26,783 bases of DNA from JBDRGC01 sp043818215 (GTDB lineage: Bacteria > Chloroflexota > Anaerolineae > Anaerolineales > UBA11858), in contig JBDRGC010000061.1 of assembly GCA_043818215.1 (NCBI GenBank), forward strand, positions 1-26,783. Direction: 5' to 3'. The notes beneath the pieces were generated by a model that had not been told where the DNA came from, searched no databases, and saw nothing but the letters and a program-made list of their open reading frames with translations. Below are positions 14,330 to 22,909 of this stretch, piece by piece. The position numbers and the translations under genes are program-made. The first letter of the stretch is position 1, and the number at the start of each line of letters is the position of its first letter.

Positions 14330-17300
14330 TCAAGAATCCTCAGGCTCACCCCCCTCAACACTACCCGCGGGCGGCGTGAAATGTAAGATGCGGTGGTTGC
14401 CGGCATCTGTCACCCACAGCCCGCCCACGGAGTCGACTGCCATGCCGGCGGGCAGGTTGAAACCGTCAAGCTCGGCACCGTAGTCGCCCCAGTAGCGCAC
14501 GAACTTGCCCTGTCCATCGAATTCGAGAATACGGTAGCCTTCCGGGTCGCTCACGAAAACGCGGTCCTGGTCATCCACTGCCAGATAAGGCTTGTTGTCG
14601 AGAGATTGCCCAAACCAGCCGACAATATTCCAATCATTGGTGTGGGCGTAGCTCAGGCCGCTTGCGTCTCGCGCGAAGACTTGAATGCGCTGGTTCCAGG
14701 TATCGGCCACGTAGATTTGACCTTGTGTGCCGATTGCCACGCCGACAGGCTCGTCGAGCTGTCCCTCGATCATGCCAGGGCTGCCACATTGGGCGATGAA
14801 AATCCCGTCGCTGTCGAAGATGACAACGCGCTTATTACCGGTATCGGTGACGTAAACCAGGCCATCGGCGTCAACAGCGACATCACGCGGCCCCCACAAG
14901 GCGTCTCCGGTTTCCGCTTGACCGAAGTATCCCCACTGGGTGATGAATTGCCCCTCGGGGGTGAATTTCTGAACCCGGTGATTCCAGGTGTCGGTCACAA
15001 AGACGGAGCCATCCGGCCCCACGGCAATCCCCCACGGTTCGTAGAATGTTCCAGGGGGGGCATCCCCTGCCGCACTATCAGCAAAAGTGCCCCACACGTG
15101 CAGCACTTCTCCCGCAGTACTCAGGTGCTGGATGCGGTGATTGCCCGTGTCAGCAACGTACAGCGTGCCATCCAGCGCAAGGGCCACATCACGCGGCTTT
15201 TCGAACTGACCGGGGTCACTGCCGTTGAATCCCAGGGCGTTGTCTGCCGGCAGCGTGATGCCTTTCCCCTCGTAGGGGTCGGCAACGATATCTTCAGGCA
15301 GCACGGGGGTTACGCCGTAATTCCACACCTGCGCGGCGATGTCTTTGCGAACGTACAGACGCATGCGGTCGGAAGGTTCCCACTTAGGCAGGCTCATATC
15401 TTTGCCAGTGATCTCTGCGTATTGGCTGTAATCGCGGTTGTACCAGATTTGGAAGAGGGCACTGCGCATTTGGGGATCGGTCAAGTCATTCTTGATGCGT
15501 TCCCAGGTCAGGTTGTAATAATCTTGATTAGGCCACAAGATGCGCAGGTAGTCGAATTGGTAGTAAGCCTGGCCGACTACAGGCTCGATTTTGGCGAAGT
15601 TGTTGTCGCCCACCAGGATGACAGGTGCGTCTTGAAGTTCACGGGTTGGGTTGGCGCCGTAATATTTCTGGTTGGGATAGTTGCGCAGGTACCACCAGTA
15701 GGGGTAAGTGGTTTCGTCATCGTAGGCGACTACCATATCCAGCCCGTCAGTGGTGCGCTTGGAAAGCTCTTCGATTTGCTCCAATGCCTCTTTGGGGCCG
15801 CGCGCCGAGTGGGCGTAGACCAGGTATTCGGTGGCGTTGTCGTAATTGATGTATGCGGCTCGGAAGGCGGCGCGGGCGGTCAGCAGCCCCAGGAAGGCGA
15901 AAATTGTCAACGTGGCAATTCGTCCCACCTGCGCCAGTCCCCAATTTTTGAGCAGGAGGCCCACTCCCCAGCCGCTGGCTATCGTCACCAGCAGGGCGGT
16001 GAAGAAGATATTGGTGGTGTTGAGCTGGTCTAATTCTTTACCCTGGAAGGGCGGATTGGGGCCGAACAGGCTTCCTATCACAGACGAGAAGCTGATCACA
16101 AAGACAATCATCAAAGTGACCATTAGAAGCCCGCGTTGTGTGCAGAATGCTTTCCAATCGATGCTTTCGATCAACTGCCCCAGTGCCCATCCGGTGAGCA
16201 GAATCATAGGCAGGGCGATGTGGACGGTCAGCCAGGGCATTTTCTCCCCGGCAATGGCGTAGGCAATCACGCTGGTAACTACCCAGAATCCAAGCAGCAG
16301 CGGGACAAGTGATCGGGGCGTGGCTGCCGCCTGCGCCTGTGGTTGCCCGTCCGTGATCTGCGGTTGCCCATCCGCATCCAGCGGTTGCCCATCGCCGGTC
16401 GTCGGTCGTCGGTCGTCGGTCTGCACTCGTCGGAAGACCGCAAAATAAGCAGCCAGCCAGCAGCCCAGGGCTGGCAGGAACTCGTAAATCGGAATCTGCA
16501 CCAAAGTGTAGTAGTACCAGGGCTGGCTGCCGCGTTCCACACCTTGTTGTTCCAGCCAATATCCCAGGGAACCGACCAACCCGGTGAAGAACCCGGAACC
16601 ATTGGTGAAGACCGTGGTGTAGAGGATGGTGAAAGGGATATAAAAGATGGCGGCGTTGATCAGCCAAAGGCGCGGGTTCCAGAGATAGCCTACGATGATG
16701 GAAATAGCTGCCAGGATGACAACGAAAATACCGGTGCGAATCATGCCTTCGTAGGAGTAGTCGGTGGGGTTCCAACCCAGGGCGCGCACGGGAATGGGCG
16801 CCAATTGGGGCAGGATAAGGGTGAACAGGAGAATCATCAGGCCGAAGGAGCGGTTGGCGCGCAGCTTTTCCCAGGTGAGTCCCCGAATGGCAAAGTACAG
16901 CGCCAGCAGCAGGGTCAATCCGCTGAGCGCGATTGGGATGTAGAGCAGCACGGGAGGCGCTCCGGAGGCTGTCTCGTCAATATCTGCTGAAAGCGGCGCA
17001 GTGTTATTGGCAAATATGCTGATGCCGACGGTCAGTGCTATCAGGACGAAAGCGATGATCACCGCGAAGATGAAAGCTTTCCGGTACTTGTTATATTCCC
17101 ATTTTTTGTCTTGCGTGATCTGGTAGACGAAGAGCAGTCCCAAGAAGAGCAGGGCCTGGGCCGTATAAATAAAAGCCGTCTCTTTGGCGGTGAAGTGCAG
17201 CACGGTGGCCGCGGTGAGCCAGTATGTGTATTTAGCCTCGCCGGTTTCCAGGTAACGCAGGACTGCCCAGATCGTTATCACCCCGAACAAGGCTACTAAG

Positions 17301-17746
17301 GCCTCGTTGCGCACGTATCGCCCGTAGAAGAGCATAAATGGCGAGATCAGCATAAGCCCTGCCGCGGCTAACGTTCCCGCGCGCCCCAGGTAACGGCGGT
17401 AGCACCAAATAAATCCGATAGTGGCAATGCTAAATAGAGCGAAAGGGATGCGGGCAGTAAAGTCGTTATCACCAAATAGAAAGAAGGAAAATGCCGTCAA
17501 ATGGAAGAGTAACGGCCCGTGGGTCAGGGGTGTGTGCTGGTATCCCATCCCCTCCGACAGCCGCCAGGAGTAGTACACATGGGAATTTTCATCGTGGCTC
17601 ATGACGCGTGGTTCCAGATCGTAGAAACGCGTCACGATCCCCAGGATGAGAATCACAGTGAAGATCAGAGTTTCCCAATTGATGGTTAGATTGGTAATAA
17701 CAGGGCGGTCTAACCAGGGTGTGCGATTTTCTTGTGTAGCTTGCAT
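14330..17746 (-). CDS. Multi-pass glycosyltransferase (TIGR03663-like) fused to an NHL beta-propeller
   Basis: The protein has 1138 residues from the ATG at 17746, which has AGGAG upstream; the frame stays open further upstream only because of the octamer array. The N-terminal half has many membrane segments. The first (about 26-40) is followed by RVMSHDENSHVYY, the acidic loop motif of GT39/GT83-like dolichyl-phosphate mannosyltransferase relatives, and GYQHTPLTHGPLLFHL, typical of the TIGR03663 group. It probably transfers a sugar from a lipid carrier outside the membrane. Residues from about 842 form six NHL blades, with signatures such as VADTGNHRI, VTDTWNHRV and VTDAGNHRI, likely an extracytoplasmic propeller. 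A loop after FRRVQTDD is low-complexity (DGQP repeats) and encoded by heptamer repeats. The donor and acceptor are unknown. Confidence 0.85.
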   Translation of the reverse strand: MQATQENRTPWLDRPVITNLTINWETLIFTVILILGIVTRFYDLEPRVMSHDENSHVYYSWRLSEGMGYQHTPLTHGPLLFHLTAFSFFLFGDNDFTARIPFALFSIATIGFIWCYRRYLGRAGTLAAAGLMLISPFMLFYGRYVRNEALVALFGVITIWAVLRYLETGEAKYTYWLTAATVLHFTAKETAFIYTAQALLFLGLLFVYQITQDKKWEYNKYRKAFIFAVIIAFVLIALTVGISIFANNTAPLSADIDETASGAPPVLLYIPIALSGLTLLLALYFAIRGLTWEKLRANRSFGLMILLFTLILPQLAPIPVRALGWNPTDYSYEGMIRTGIFVVILAAISIIVGYLWNPRLWLINAAIFYIPFTILYTTVFTNGSGFFTGLVGSLGYWLEQQGVERGSQPWYYYTLVQIPIYEFLPALGCWLAAYFAVFRRVQTDDRRPTTGDGQPLDADGQPQITDGQPQAQAAATPRSLVPLLLGFWVVTSVIAYAIAGEKMPWLTVHIALPMILLTGWALGQLIESIDWKAFCTQRGLLMVTLMIVFVISFSSVIGSLFGPNPPFQGKELDQLNTTNIFFTALLVTIASGWGVGLLLKNWGLAQVGRIATLTIFAFLGLLTARAAFRAAYINYDNATEYLVYAHSARGPKEALEQIEELSKRTTDGLDMVVAYDDETTYPYWWYLRNYPNQKYYGANPTRELQDAPVILVGDNNFAKIEPVVGQAYYQFDYLRILWPNQDYYNLTWERIKNDLTDPQMRSALFQIWYNRDYSQYAEITGKDMSLPKWEPSDRMRLYVRKDIAAQVWNYGVTPVLPEDIVADPYEGKGITLPADNALGFNGSDPGQFEKPRDVALALDGTLYVADTGNHRIQHLSTAGEVLHVWGTFADSAAGDAPPGTFYEPWGIAVGPDGSVFVTDTWNHRVQKFTPEGQFITQWGYFGQAETGDALWGPRDVAVDADGLVYVTDTGNKRVVIFDSDGIFIAQCGSPGMIEGQLDEPVGVAIGTQGQIYVADTWNQRIQVFARDASGLSYAHTNDWNIVGWFGQSLDNKPYLAVDDQDRVFVSDPEGYRILEFDGQGKFVRYWGDYGAELDGFNLPAGMAVDSVGGLWVTDAGNHRILHFTPPAGSVEGGEPEDS
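16397..16424. repeat. Heptamer array GGTCGTC inside the glycosyltransferase gene
   Basis: Three identical GGTCGTC units are followed by GGTCTGC. The flanking DNA (about 16340-16396) repeats GGTTGCCCATC-like blocks that encode DGQP repeats. The heptamer is one base from the one at 207-241. It expands a loop between membrane segments and does not break the frame. Confidence 0.7.
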
Positions 17747-17760
17747 AGGTGCTCCTAATA

Positions 17761-17969
17761 GAGGGCAGAGGGTAGAGGGTAGAGGGTAGTTTGGTAGGCT
17801 GGTAGATTGGTAGATTGGTAGATTGGTAGATTGGTAGATTGGTAGTCTGGTAGATTGGTAGATTGGTAGTCTGGTAGATTGGTAGATTGGTAGATTGGTA
17901 GATTGGTAGATTGGGAACCGGTTTACCAATTTACCAATTTACCAACTTACCAACTTACCAATTTACCGA
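17761..17969. repeat. Heptamer/octamer minisatellite with inverted second block
   Basis: Four GAGGGTA-type heptamers (17761-17788) pass without a gap into sixteen GATTGGTA-type octamers (17789-17916). After a GGAACCGGT centre, six TTTACCAA-type octamers run to 17969 in the opposite orientation. The stop codon of the pseudouridine synthase gene (17963-17965) lies in the last unit. This is all that lies between the glycosyltransferase and pseudouridine synthase genes. Confidence 0.9.
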
Positions 17970-18742
17970 TGTCTCTTAGAGTATTTGCCGCGTTTAGGCT
18001 GACGTTTGGGCTGATATTTACCGTGCTTGAGTTCACCGATTTCTTCTGCTGTCAGGTGACGCCATTGACTGGGTTTCATGTTGCCTAACCAAAGCGTACC
18101 GATCCGAATGCGGATAATGCGTACAATAGGCAAGCCAGTCAGTCTGCCCATCTCTCGGATCTGGCGTTTGCGTCCTTCTTTTAGGATAACCTGTAACCAG
18201 GCGCCTTTTCCGTGAGTCCCTGTAACTTGGACCTTAGCGGGCTTAGTACGATATCCATCTTCTAGCACTATACCGTTACGCCAGGCTGTCAGCTGTTTAT
18301 CATCTGGACGGCGCGCAACCAGCACCTTGTATTCTTTTTCGTGACCGTATTTCGGATGCGTTAGCCTGTTTGTGAAATCGCCATCGTTAGTCAATATGAT
18401 CAGCCCCTCGCTGTCCACATCCAGCCGCCCGACGGGGTACAGGCGGCCCGGCTCCTCCACGAGATCGCGCACCGTGCGGCGGTCATCCTGAGGCCCGCTT
18501 GGTGAGGGTTGCGCCGCAGAGATGATATTGCGAGGTTTGTACAGTGCAATATACTTCAGTGCTTCAGACGCTTCGATGGGACGGCCATTGACTTCGATCC
18601 GGTCTTTGGCTGGATCCGCTTTCATTCCCAAAACAGCCAATTGACCATTGACACTAATCTTGCCATCGGCAATCAACTTTTCACAAGCCCGGCGGGAGCC
18701 AAGTCCCACGCGGGCCAATATCTTTTGTAATCGTTCTTCCAT
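17963..18742 (-). CDS. Pseudouridine synthase, RsuA/RluB family
   Basis: The 259-residue protein starts with an S4 RNA-binding domain (RLQKILARVGLGSRRACEKLI, to about residue 55). The catalytic core carries GRLDVDSEGL at 105-114, with D108 the catalytic Asp. Further family motifs are HPKYGHEKEY and GRKRQIREM. It converts specific uridines in rRNA to pseudouridine; whether the site is in 16S or 23S rRNA cannot be told from the sequence. The ATG has GGAG about 10 nt upstream. The basic C-terminal tail (KRQPKRGKYSKRHR) probably helps RNA binding. Its length is normal. Confidence 0.92.
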   Translation of the reverse strand: MEERLQKILARVGLGSRRACEKLIADGKISVNGQLAVLGMKADPAKDRIEVNGRPIEASEALKYIALYKPRNIISAAQPSPSGPQDDRRTVRDLVEEPGRLYPVGRLDVDSEGLIILTNDGDFTNRLTHPKYGHEKEYKVLVARRPDDKQLTAWRNGIVLEDGYRTKPAKVQVTGTHGKGAWLQVILKEGRKRQIREMGRLTGLPIVRIIRIRIGTLWLGNMKPSQWRHLTAEEIGELKHGKYQPKRQPKRGKYSKRHR

Positions 18743-18948
18743 TAATTATTTTCTCCAGGGCAGTATTATAACGCGATGTTGTGAAAAATGATTTAGGGAT
18801 AGACGTTGTCCCTGATTTCCACAGTCCCTGATTTCCACCTATTCAAAACCCAATCTCTTTGGTAAGATGGTCACGCTTATTTACCAACCGCGGTCCACAC
18901 GACCGGGGTTTTTGTTTGTTATCTGGAAGGTGACTACTCAGCCTATTA

Positions 18949-19020
18949 GCCCCCCGGCCCCCAATTCTGGGGGAGACACAAAAAAAGAAGTGTCTCCCCC
19001 AGAATTGGGGGCCGGGGGGC
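18949..19020. repeat. Perfect 31-bp inverted repeat upstream of bipA
   Basis: The arms 18949-18979 and 18990-19020 are perfectly complementary over 31 bp (core CCCCCAATTCTGGGGGAGAC), with a 10-nt A-rich loop. Within each arm CCCCCAATTCTGGGGG is itself nearly palindromic. It ends about 50 bp before the bipA start, so a transcript through it would fold into a very stable leader hairpin. It resembles dispersed palindromic elements rather than a gene-specific switch. Confidence 0.9.
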
Positions 19021-19071
19021 ATTCCCAGTAAGCCTGGTAGTTACGTTGGAAGGTTGAATTTTGGTATTAGT

Positions 19072-20943
19072 ATGACTGGTAAATTGATCGAAAGAAATGA
19101 CATTCGAAATGTAGCCATCATCGCCCACGTCGATCATGGCAAGACAACCCTGGTAGACGGTTTGCTCAAGCAGGCCCATGTGTTCCGCGAGAACCAGCAA
19201 GTGGTAGAACGGGTGATGGATTCTAATGACCTCGAGCGCGAGCGCGGCATCACCATCCTGGCGAAAAATACGGCCATTGAGATTTGGGACGAGGCCGCCC
19301 AGCACATGGTGAAAATCAATATTGTCGATACCCCCGGCCATGCCGATTTCGGCGGCGAGGTCGAACGGGTCATGAACATGGTCGATGGTGTCTTGCTGTT
19401 GGTGGACGCTGCCGAAGGCCCCATGCCGCAAACCCGTTTTGTGCTCAAGAAAGCCCTCGAAATGGGACATCGCGCCATCGTGGTGATCAATAAGGTCGAC
19501 CGCAAAGGGGCTGACCCAAACCGGGTTCTCAACCAAACTTTTGATTTGTTTATCGAACTGGGGGCCAGCGATGCACAAGCCGATTTCCCGGTGGTCTATG
19601 CCAACGCGGTGACCGCTCAAGCCGGACTTTTGGCTGATCTGGGGCCTGATTTGAGTCCTCTCTTCGAGATGATCCTGCGCCATATCCCCGCCCCGAAAGT
19701 TGATCCCGAAGCACCCCTACAAATGCTGGTCACTACCCTGGGATACGATGATTATCGCGGCGTCACCGCGGTCGGCCGAATTTTCGCCGGGTCTATCCAG
19801 GTGGATCAACCATTGGCTCGAATCCTGGCGGATGGTACGGTGCTGCCTGAGCGCGCCCGGTATTTGTACGTTCACCAGGGCTTGAAACAAGTCGAGGTCG
19901 AACGGGCTGCCGCGGGCGAAATTATTGCCCTGGCAGGCTTAGAAGGCATCAGGATTGGCGAGACTCTGGCCGATCCAGAAAACCCCCAGGCTTTGCCCAC
20001 CATCCGGGTCGAAGAACCAACCGTCCACATGACGTTTGGGGTCAACACATCCCCCTTCACCGGGCGAGAGGGACGTTGGAGTACTTCCCGCAGGCTGCGA
20101 GATCGCCTTTTCGACGAACTGCGTTCCAACGTGGCTTTACGGGTGGCTGAAACGGAGCATCCTGATACTTTTGTTGTTTCTGGCCGGGGTGAATTGCACC
20201 TGGCGATTCTGATCGAGACCATGCGCCGTGAAGGGTATGAGTTCCAGGTTTCGCGTCCAGAAGTTATCCTGCGCCAGGGTGAGAAAGGCGAAACTCTGGA
20301 ACCGTTCGAAGAAGTCTACATCGAAACCAGCCCGGAAACCGTGGGAATCGTGGTTGAAATGCTGGGTTCGAGACGCGGCAAAATGCTGGATATGCGGAAC
20401 TCCAATGAGAACAGCGTCCATTTGAAATTCCTGGTGCCCACGCGTGGCTTGTTGGGCTTCCGCTCACATTTTCTAACTGCCACTCGCGGCGAGGGTATGA
20501 TCCACGCATTATTTCATGGTTACTTACCCATGACAGGAGCGATCGAAGGTCGTTCAGTGGGTTCGTTGGTTTCATGGGAAATGGGAATCGCCACAACATT
20601 TGGGTTAAAAAATGCGGAGGGGCGCGGGGCGTTATTCTATGAACCCGGCGTGGATGTCTATGCAGGCATGGTGATTGGTGAACACCAGCGTCCTGGAGAC
20701 CTGGAAGTGAACGTGTGTAAGAAGAAGCACCTCACCAATATGCGGGCTGCCAGCGCCGATATTGTCGTCCGGCTAACTCCGCCGCGCCGCTTGAGCCTGG
20801 ATGATGCCATTGAGTATCTGGCGGATGATGATCTACTGGAAGTGACCCCTCTCAACTACCGCATCCGCAAACGGATTTTATCGGCCCACGCACGCGGCCG
20901 CGCCCACAAGAACGTCAAGAAAAGCCTGCTTCAAGCCGCGTAG
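19072..20943 (+). CDS. bipA: Ribosome-associated GTPase BipA/TypA
   Basis: The 623-residue protein, full length for the family, is a translational GTPase of the EF-G/LepA class that acts in 50S assembly and stress adaptation. G motifs are AHVDHGKT (18-25), the switch RERGIT (56-61), DTPGH (86-90) and NKVD (140-143). The domain II, III and V motifs include SGRGELHLAILIETMRREGYE, and the BipA-specific C-terminal region ends with RAHKNVKKSL. The ATG at 19072 fits the usual protein start; a TTG at 19054 is in frame, and the only purine-rich site (GGAAGG, 19048-19053) lies between these options, so the start is not fully settled. A long palindrome precedes it. It is a lone housekeeping gene here. 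Confidence 0.97.
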   Translation: MTGKLIERNDIRNVAIIAHVDHGKTTLVDGLLKQAHVFRENQQVVERVMDSNDLERERGITILAKNTAIEIWDEAAQHMVKINIVDTPGHADFGGEVERVMNMVDGVLLLVDAAEGPMPQTRFVLKKALEMGHRAIVVINKVDRKGADPNRVLNQTFDLFIELGASDAQADFPVVYANAVTAQAGLLADLGPDLSPLFEMILRHIPAPKVDPEAPLQMLVTTLGYDDYRGVTAVGRIFAGSIQVDQPLARILADGTVLPERARYLYVHQGLKQVEVERAAAGEIIALAGLEGIRIGETLADPENPQALPTIRVEEPTVHMTFGVNTSPFTGREGRWSTSRRLRDRLFDELRSNVALRVAETEHPDTFVVSGRGELHLAILIETMRREGYEFQVSRPEVILRQGEKGETLEPFEEVYIETSPETVGIVVEMLGSRRGKMLDMRNSNENSVHLKFLVPTRGLLGFRSHFLTATRGEGMIHALFHGYLPMTGAIEGRSVGSLVSWEMGIATTFGLKNAEGRGALFYEPGVDVYAGMVIGEHQRPGDLEVNVCKKKHLTNMRAASADIVVRLTPPRRLSLDDAIEYLADDDLLEVTPLNYRIRKRILSAHARGRAHKNVKKSLLQAA

Positions 20944-20993
20944 GGTGATTGCTACAAGTTTCTGGCTGGTTCTTCGTGATTTAGTGGGGTAAA

Positions 20994-21090
20994 GACCTCC
21001 GAGATTTCCGCCAAAATTAGCTCCGGAAGGATAAATCGCCTGCACAGACCGGTTTGGGCGTTTAGCAGCGCCTGCAAAATCTCTGAGGTC
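20994..21090. repeat. Inverted repeat after bipA
   Basis: GACCTCCGAGATTT (20994-21007) and AAATCTCTGAGGTC (21077-21090) are complementary at 13 of 14 positions, about 70 bp apart. No T-tract follows, so it is more likely a dispersed palindromic element than the bipA terminator. Confidence 0.7.
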
Positions 21091-21149
21091 TGACCAGCGA
21101 CCAGACTATTTCACATTGACCCTTCTGGCTTTACCCGCAACACCGTGAT

Positions 21150-21309
21150 ACGTGAGGCGTGATCCCGAAGGACACACCTGCACTTGCGTTCCGGTGCAAG
21201 TGTCGGGACGATGAACGTTAAACGTGAATTCACTTATCACGTCCATCGTCCCGACCCCAGGTACCACGGTTCTGGGGTGGTATGTTCCTTCGGGATCACA
21301 CTTCACGTG
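21150..21309. repeat. Nested inverted repeats downstream of glycosyltransferase gene
   Basis: The outer arms, 21150-21171 and 21288-21309, match at 20 of 22 positions (core GTGATCCCGAAGG). An inner pair is GTCGGGACGATG (21202-21213) against CATCGTCCCGAC (about 21244-21255). Between the outer left arm and the inner left arm lies a family P palindrome. The whole 160 bp could fold as one branched cruciform. No gene is present. Confidence 0.8.
21175..21202. repeat. CACTTGCACC palindromic element (family P), copy 4, inverted
   Basis: The 28-bp segment reads CACCTGCACTTGCG at its left and GGTGCAAGTG at its right. It is the reverse orientation of the other copies. Read in the standard orientation it is preceded by CCGA, matching the CNNA seen before the other three. 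Confidence 0.7.
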
Positions 21310-21331
21310 CAGCTTACCGGAAGTTATTTTT

Positions 21332-22576
21332 TTACCTCATTTGCTCAATCAATATAATCGTCTCTTCCAATCCATCTTCCGCGCGAATCGCGCTGCCCAC
21401 AGTCTGCGCGCCGAGGCGAATTGCATCGCTATCCGAATCGGCTAACGCCATAATGAGGTTTTCACTTGTCAATTGCCCAACCGGAATGGGGTTTGGGCCA
21501 GCGCCAATGGCATAGACACGCCCGCCCCAAAAGGGCTGGTCAGCAGCGAATGGTACGACAAGATTTGGGATTCCGGAACGAAGGCCGGCAGCCGTTGTGC
21601 CAGCGCCGCCGTGATGGATGACAATCTTGCAGTGCGGTAGCAGCCAATCGTGTGGGACAGCATCCGATACAAAGATGTTTTCAGGCAAAGGGATATTCTG
21701 CAAGTCCCCCCAACCACTTAAAATGATGGCGCGGTTGCATGTCTTCTCCAATGCTTCCAGCACAATGTTATAGATGCGGCCAATATCGCGATGGATCATG
21801 GAGCCAAACGTCACGCAGACGGGCGGCGCGCCAGCGGCCAAGAAATCTCCCAGGGCAGCGGGAGGCTGATAAGTTGCTGACGAATCGAGGAATAAATAGC
21901 CGGGGATGTGGATATAAGATATGGGCCACTCTTCGGGGCGGGGGATGAGTGTTGGGCTGAAAGCATATACAAGCGGTGTCCGGGGGCGAGATTCGTCCGC
22001 AGCGAAAGGCCAGAACAGGTCCAGGTTAAAAGTGTCTGGATAGGCTCTGCGTAATCGTCTGAAGCCGATGTTACCGCCGTGCCAGAAAATCTGTGTCGAC
22101 AACCAGTGAAAAAAGTACCTGAGCGGACCGGGCAACAGGTTTGGCATGGACACGGGCGGGATGGCGCCCGTGGGAGCAAAAATGGGAAAGGTCTGCACCG
22201 AAACATCGGGGACGCCAAGTTTGCGCGCCAGCGCGTGGCCGCCGGTGGTAAACAAGAAAGAGTGAATTATCAAATCGGCATCGCCGCAAGCTGCAAAGGC
22301 CTGATTTACAACCTGGTCAGCGATGGAGAAGATGTATTTGCTCATGGCACGCACCATGCCAATTGGGTTCGCACCCGCATCATTGAGACGCCGGCTGATA
22401 ACTTCGGGATTACCTGCTAGCGGGACAAAAGGGATGTTGTGCGCACCGACAAAGGCTTCGAAACGGTGCGGCGCGGCTAACCTGACCTGATGGCCCGCCT
22501 TTTGCAAACCGACCGAGAGCGCCATAAAGGGTTGCACGTCACCGCGGGAGCCGTAAGTGAGGATCGTAATTTTCAT
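21332..22576 (-). CDS. GT1/UGT-like glycosyltransferase (sterol/MGT type)
   Basis: The protein has 414 residues from MKITILTYGSRGDVQP, the typical N-terminus of the family (GSRGDVQP at 9-16). The C-terminal donor-binding motif is HHGGAGTTAAGLRSGIPNLV (321-340), followed by PFAADQPFWGGRV, as in sterol 3-beta-glucosyltransferases, rhamnosyltransferases and macrolide/antibiotic glycosyltransferases. It should move a sugar from an NDP-sugar to a lipid or small molecule. There is no signal peptide, so it is cytoplasmic or peripheral. The frame is open 63 bp upstream of the chosen ATG, but homology-like sequence starts here. No partner gene is adjacent, so the acceptor is unknown. Confidence 0.9.
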   Translation of the reverse strand: MKITILTYGSRGDVQPFMALSVGLQKAGHQVRLAAPHRFEAFVGAHNIPFVPLAGNPEVISRRLNDAGANPIGMVRAMSKYIFSIADQVVNQAFAACGDADLIIHSFLFTTGGHALARKLGVPDVSVQTFPIFAPTGAIPPVSMPNLLPGPLRYFFHWLSTQIFWHGGNIGFRRLRRAYPDTFNLDLFWPFAADESRPRTPLVYAFSPTLIPRPEEWPISYIHIPGYLFLDSSATYQPPAALGDFLAAGAPPVCVTFGSMIHRDIGRIYNIVLEALEKTCNRAIILSGWGDLQNIPLPENIFVSDAVPHDWLLPHCKIVIHHGGAGTTAAGLRSGIPNLVVPFAADQPFWGGRVYAIGAGPNPIPVGQLTSENLIMALADSDSDAIRLGAQTVGSAIRAEDGLEETIILIEQMR

Positions 22577-22660
22577 AGCGAATGGTTCATGGTTGATTCT
22601 TATTTTCCGCAGAGTGTTACCAGGTTTATTCAGCCGCAATATCTAATTTGACAATGTCCC

Positions 22661-22909
22661 ATTTCAAATAAAGGTAATTGCTCAAAATCTTGGTAGTCAA
22701 GCGGCGATAGAACTGCTTTATTATGCAGGGGGTAGTGAAATTGTAAATGGTAAATGGTGAACGGTAAATTGTAAATGAAGTGCATACAGCGCCGCCCGCA
22801 TTAACCATTTATAATTCACCATTTACCATTTACAATTCGGTTTTATTGGTGGGTACGCATCCTTTGGGATGCAATCCACCCCTAACATTTTGAGCAATTT
22901 CAAATAAAG
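22661..22909. repeat. MITE-like element with terminal inverted repeats and flanking direct repeats
   Basis: ATTTCAAATAAAG occurs directly repeated at 22661-22673 and 22897-22909. Just inside are inverted ends AATTGCTCAAAAT (about 22676-22688) and ATTTTGAGCAATT (about 22887-22899). The interior holds a perfect 23-bp inverted repeat (22739-22761 and 22815-22837, built from GTAAATG-like units) and a hairpin, GCATCC..GGATGC, near 22858-22872. No coding capacity is seen. It looks like a non-autonomous mobile element. Confidence 0.65.

Noticed and set aside
14393..16033. A 546-codon plus-strand frame opposite the glycosyltransferase-NHL gene
   Set aside because: The minus-strand frame has clear NHL blades and membrane segments; the plus frame is its antisense shadow with no start signal or domain.
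17789..17916. N-terminal extension of the glycosyltransferase through the octamer array (NLPIYQST-like repeats)
   Set aside because: An ATG at 17746 has a proper ribosome-binding site and begins the conserved protein; the array only happens to be open in that frame.
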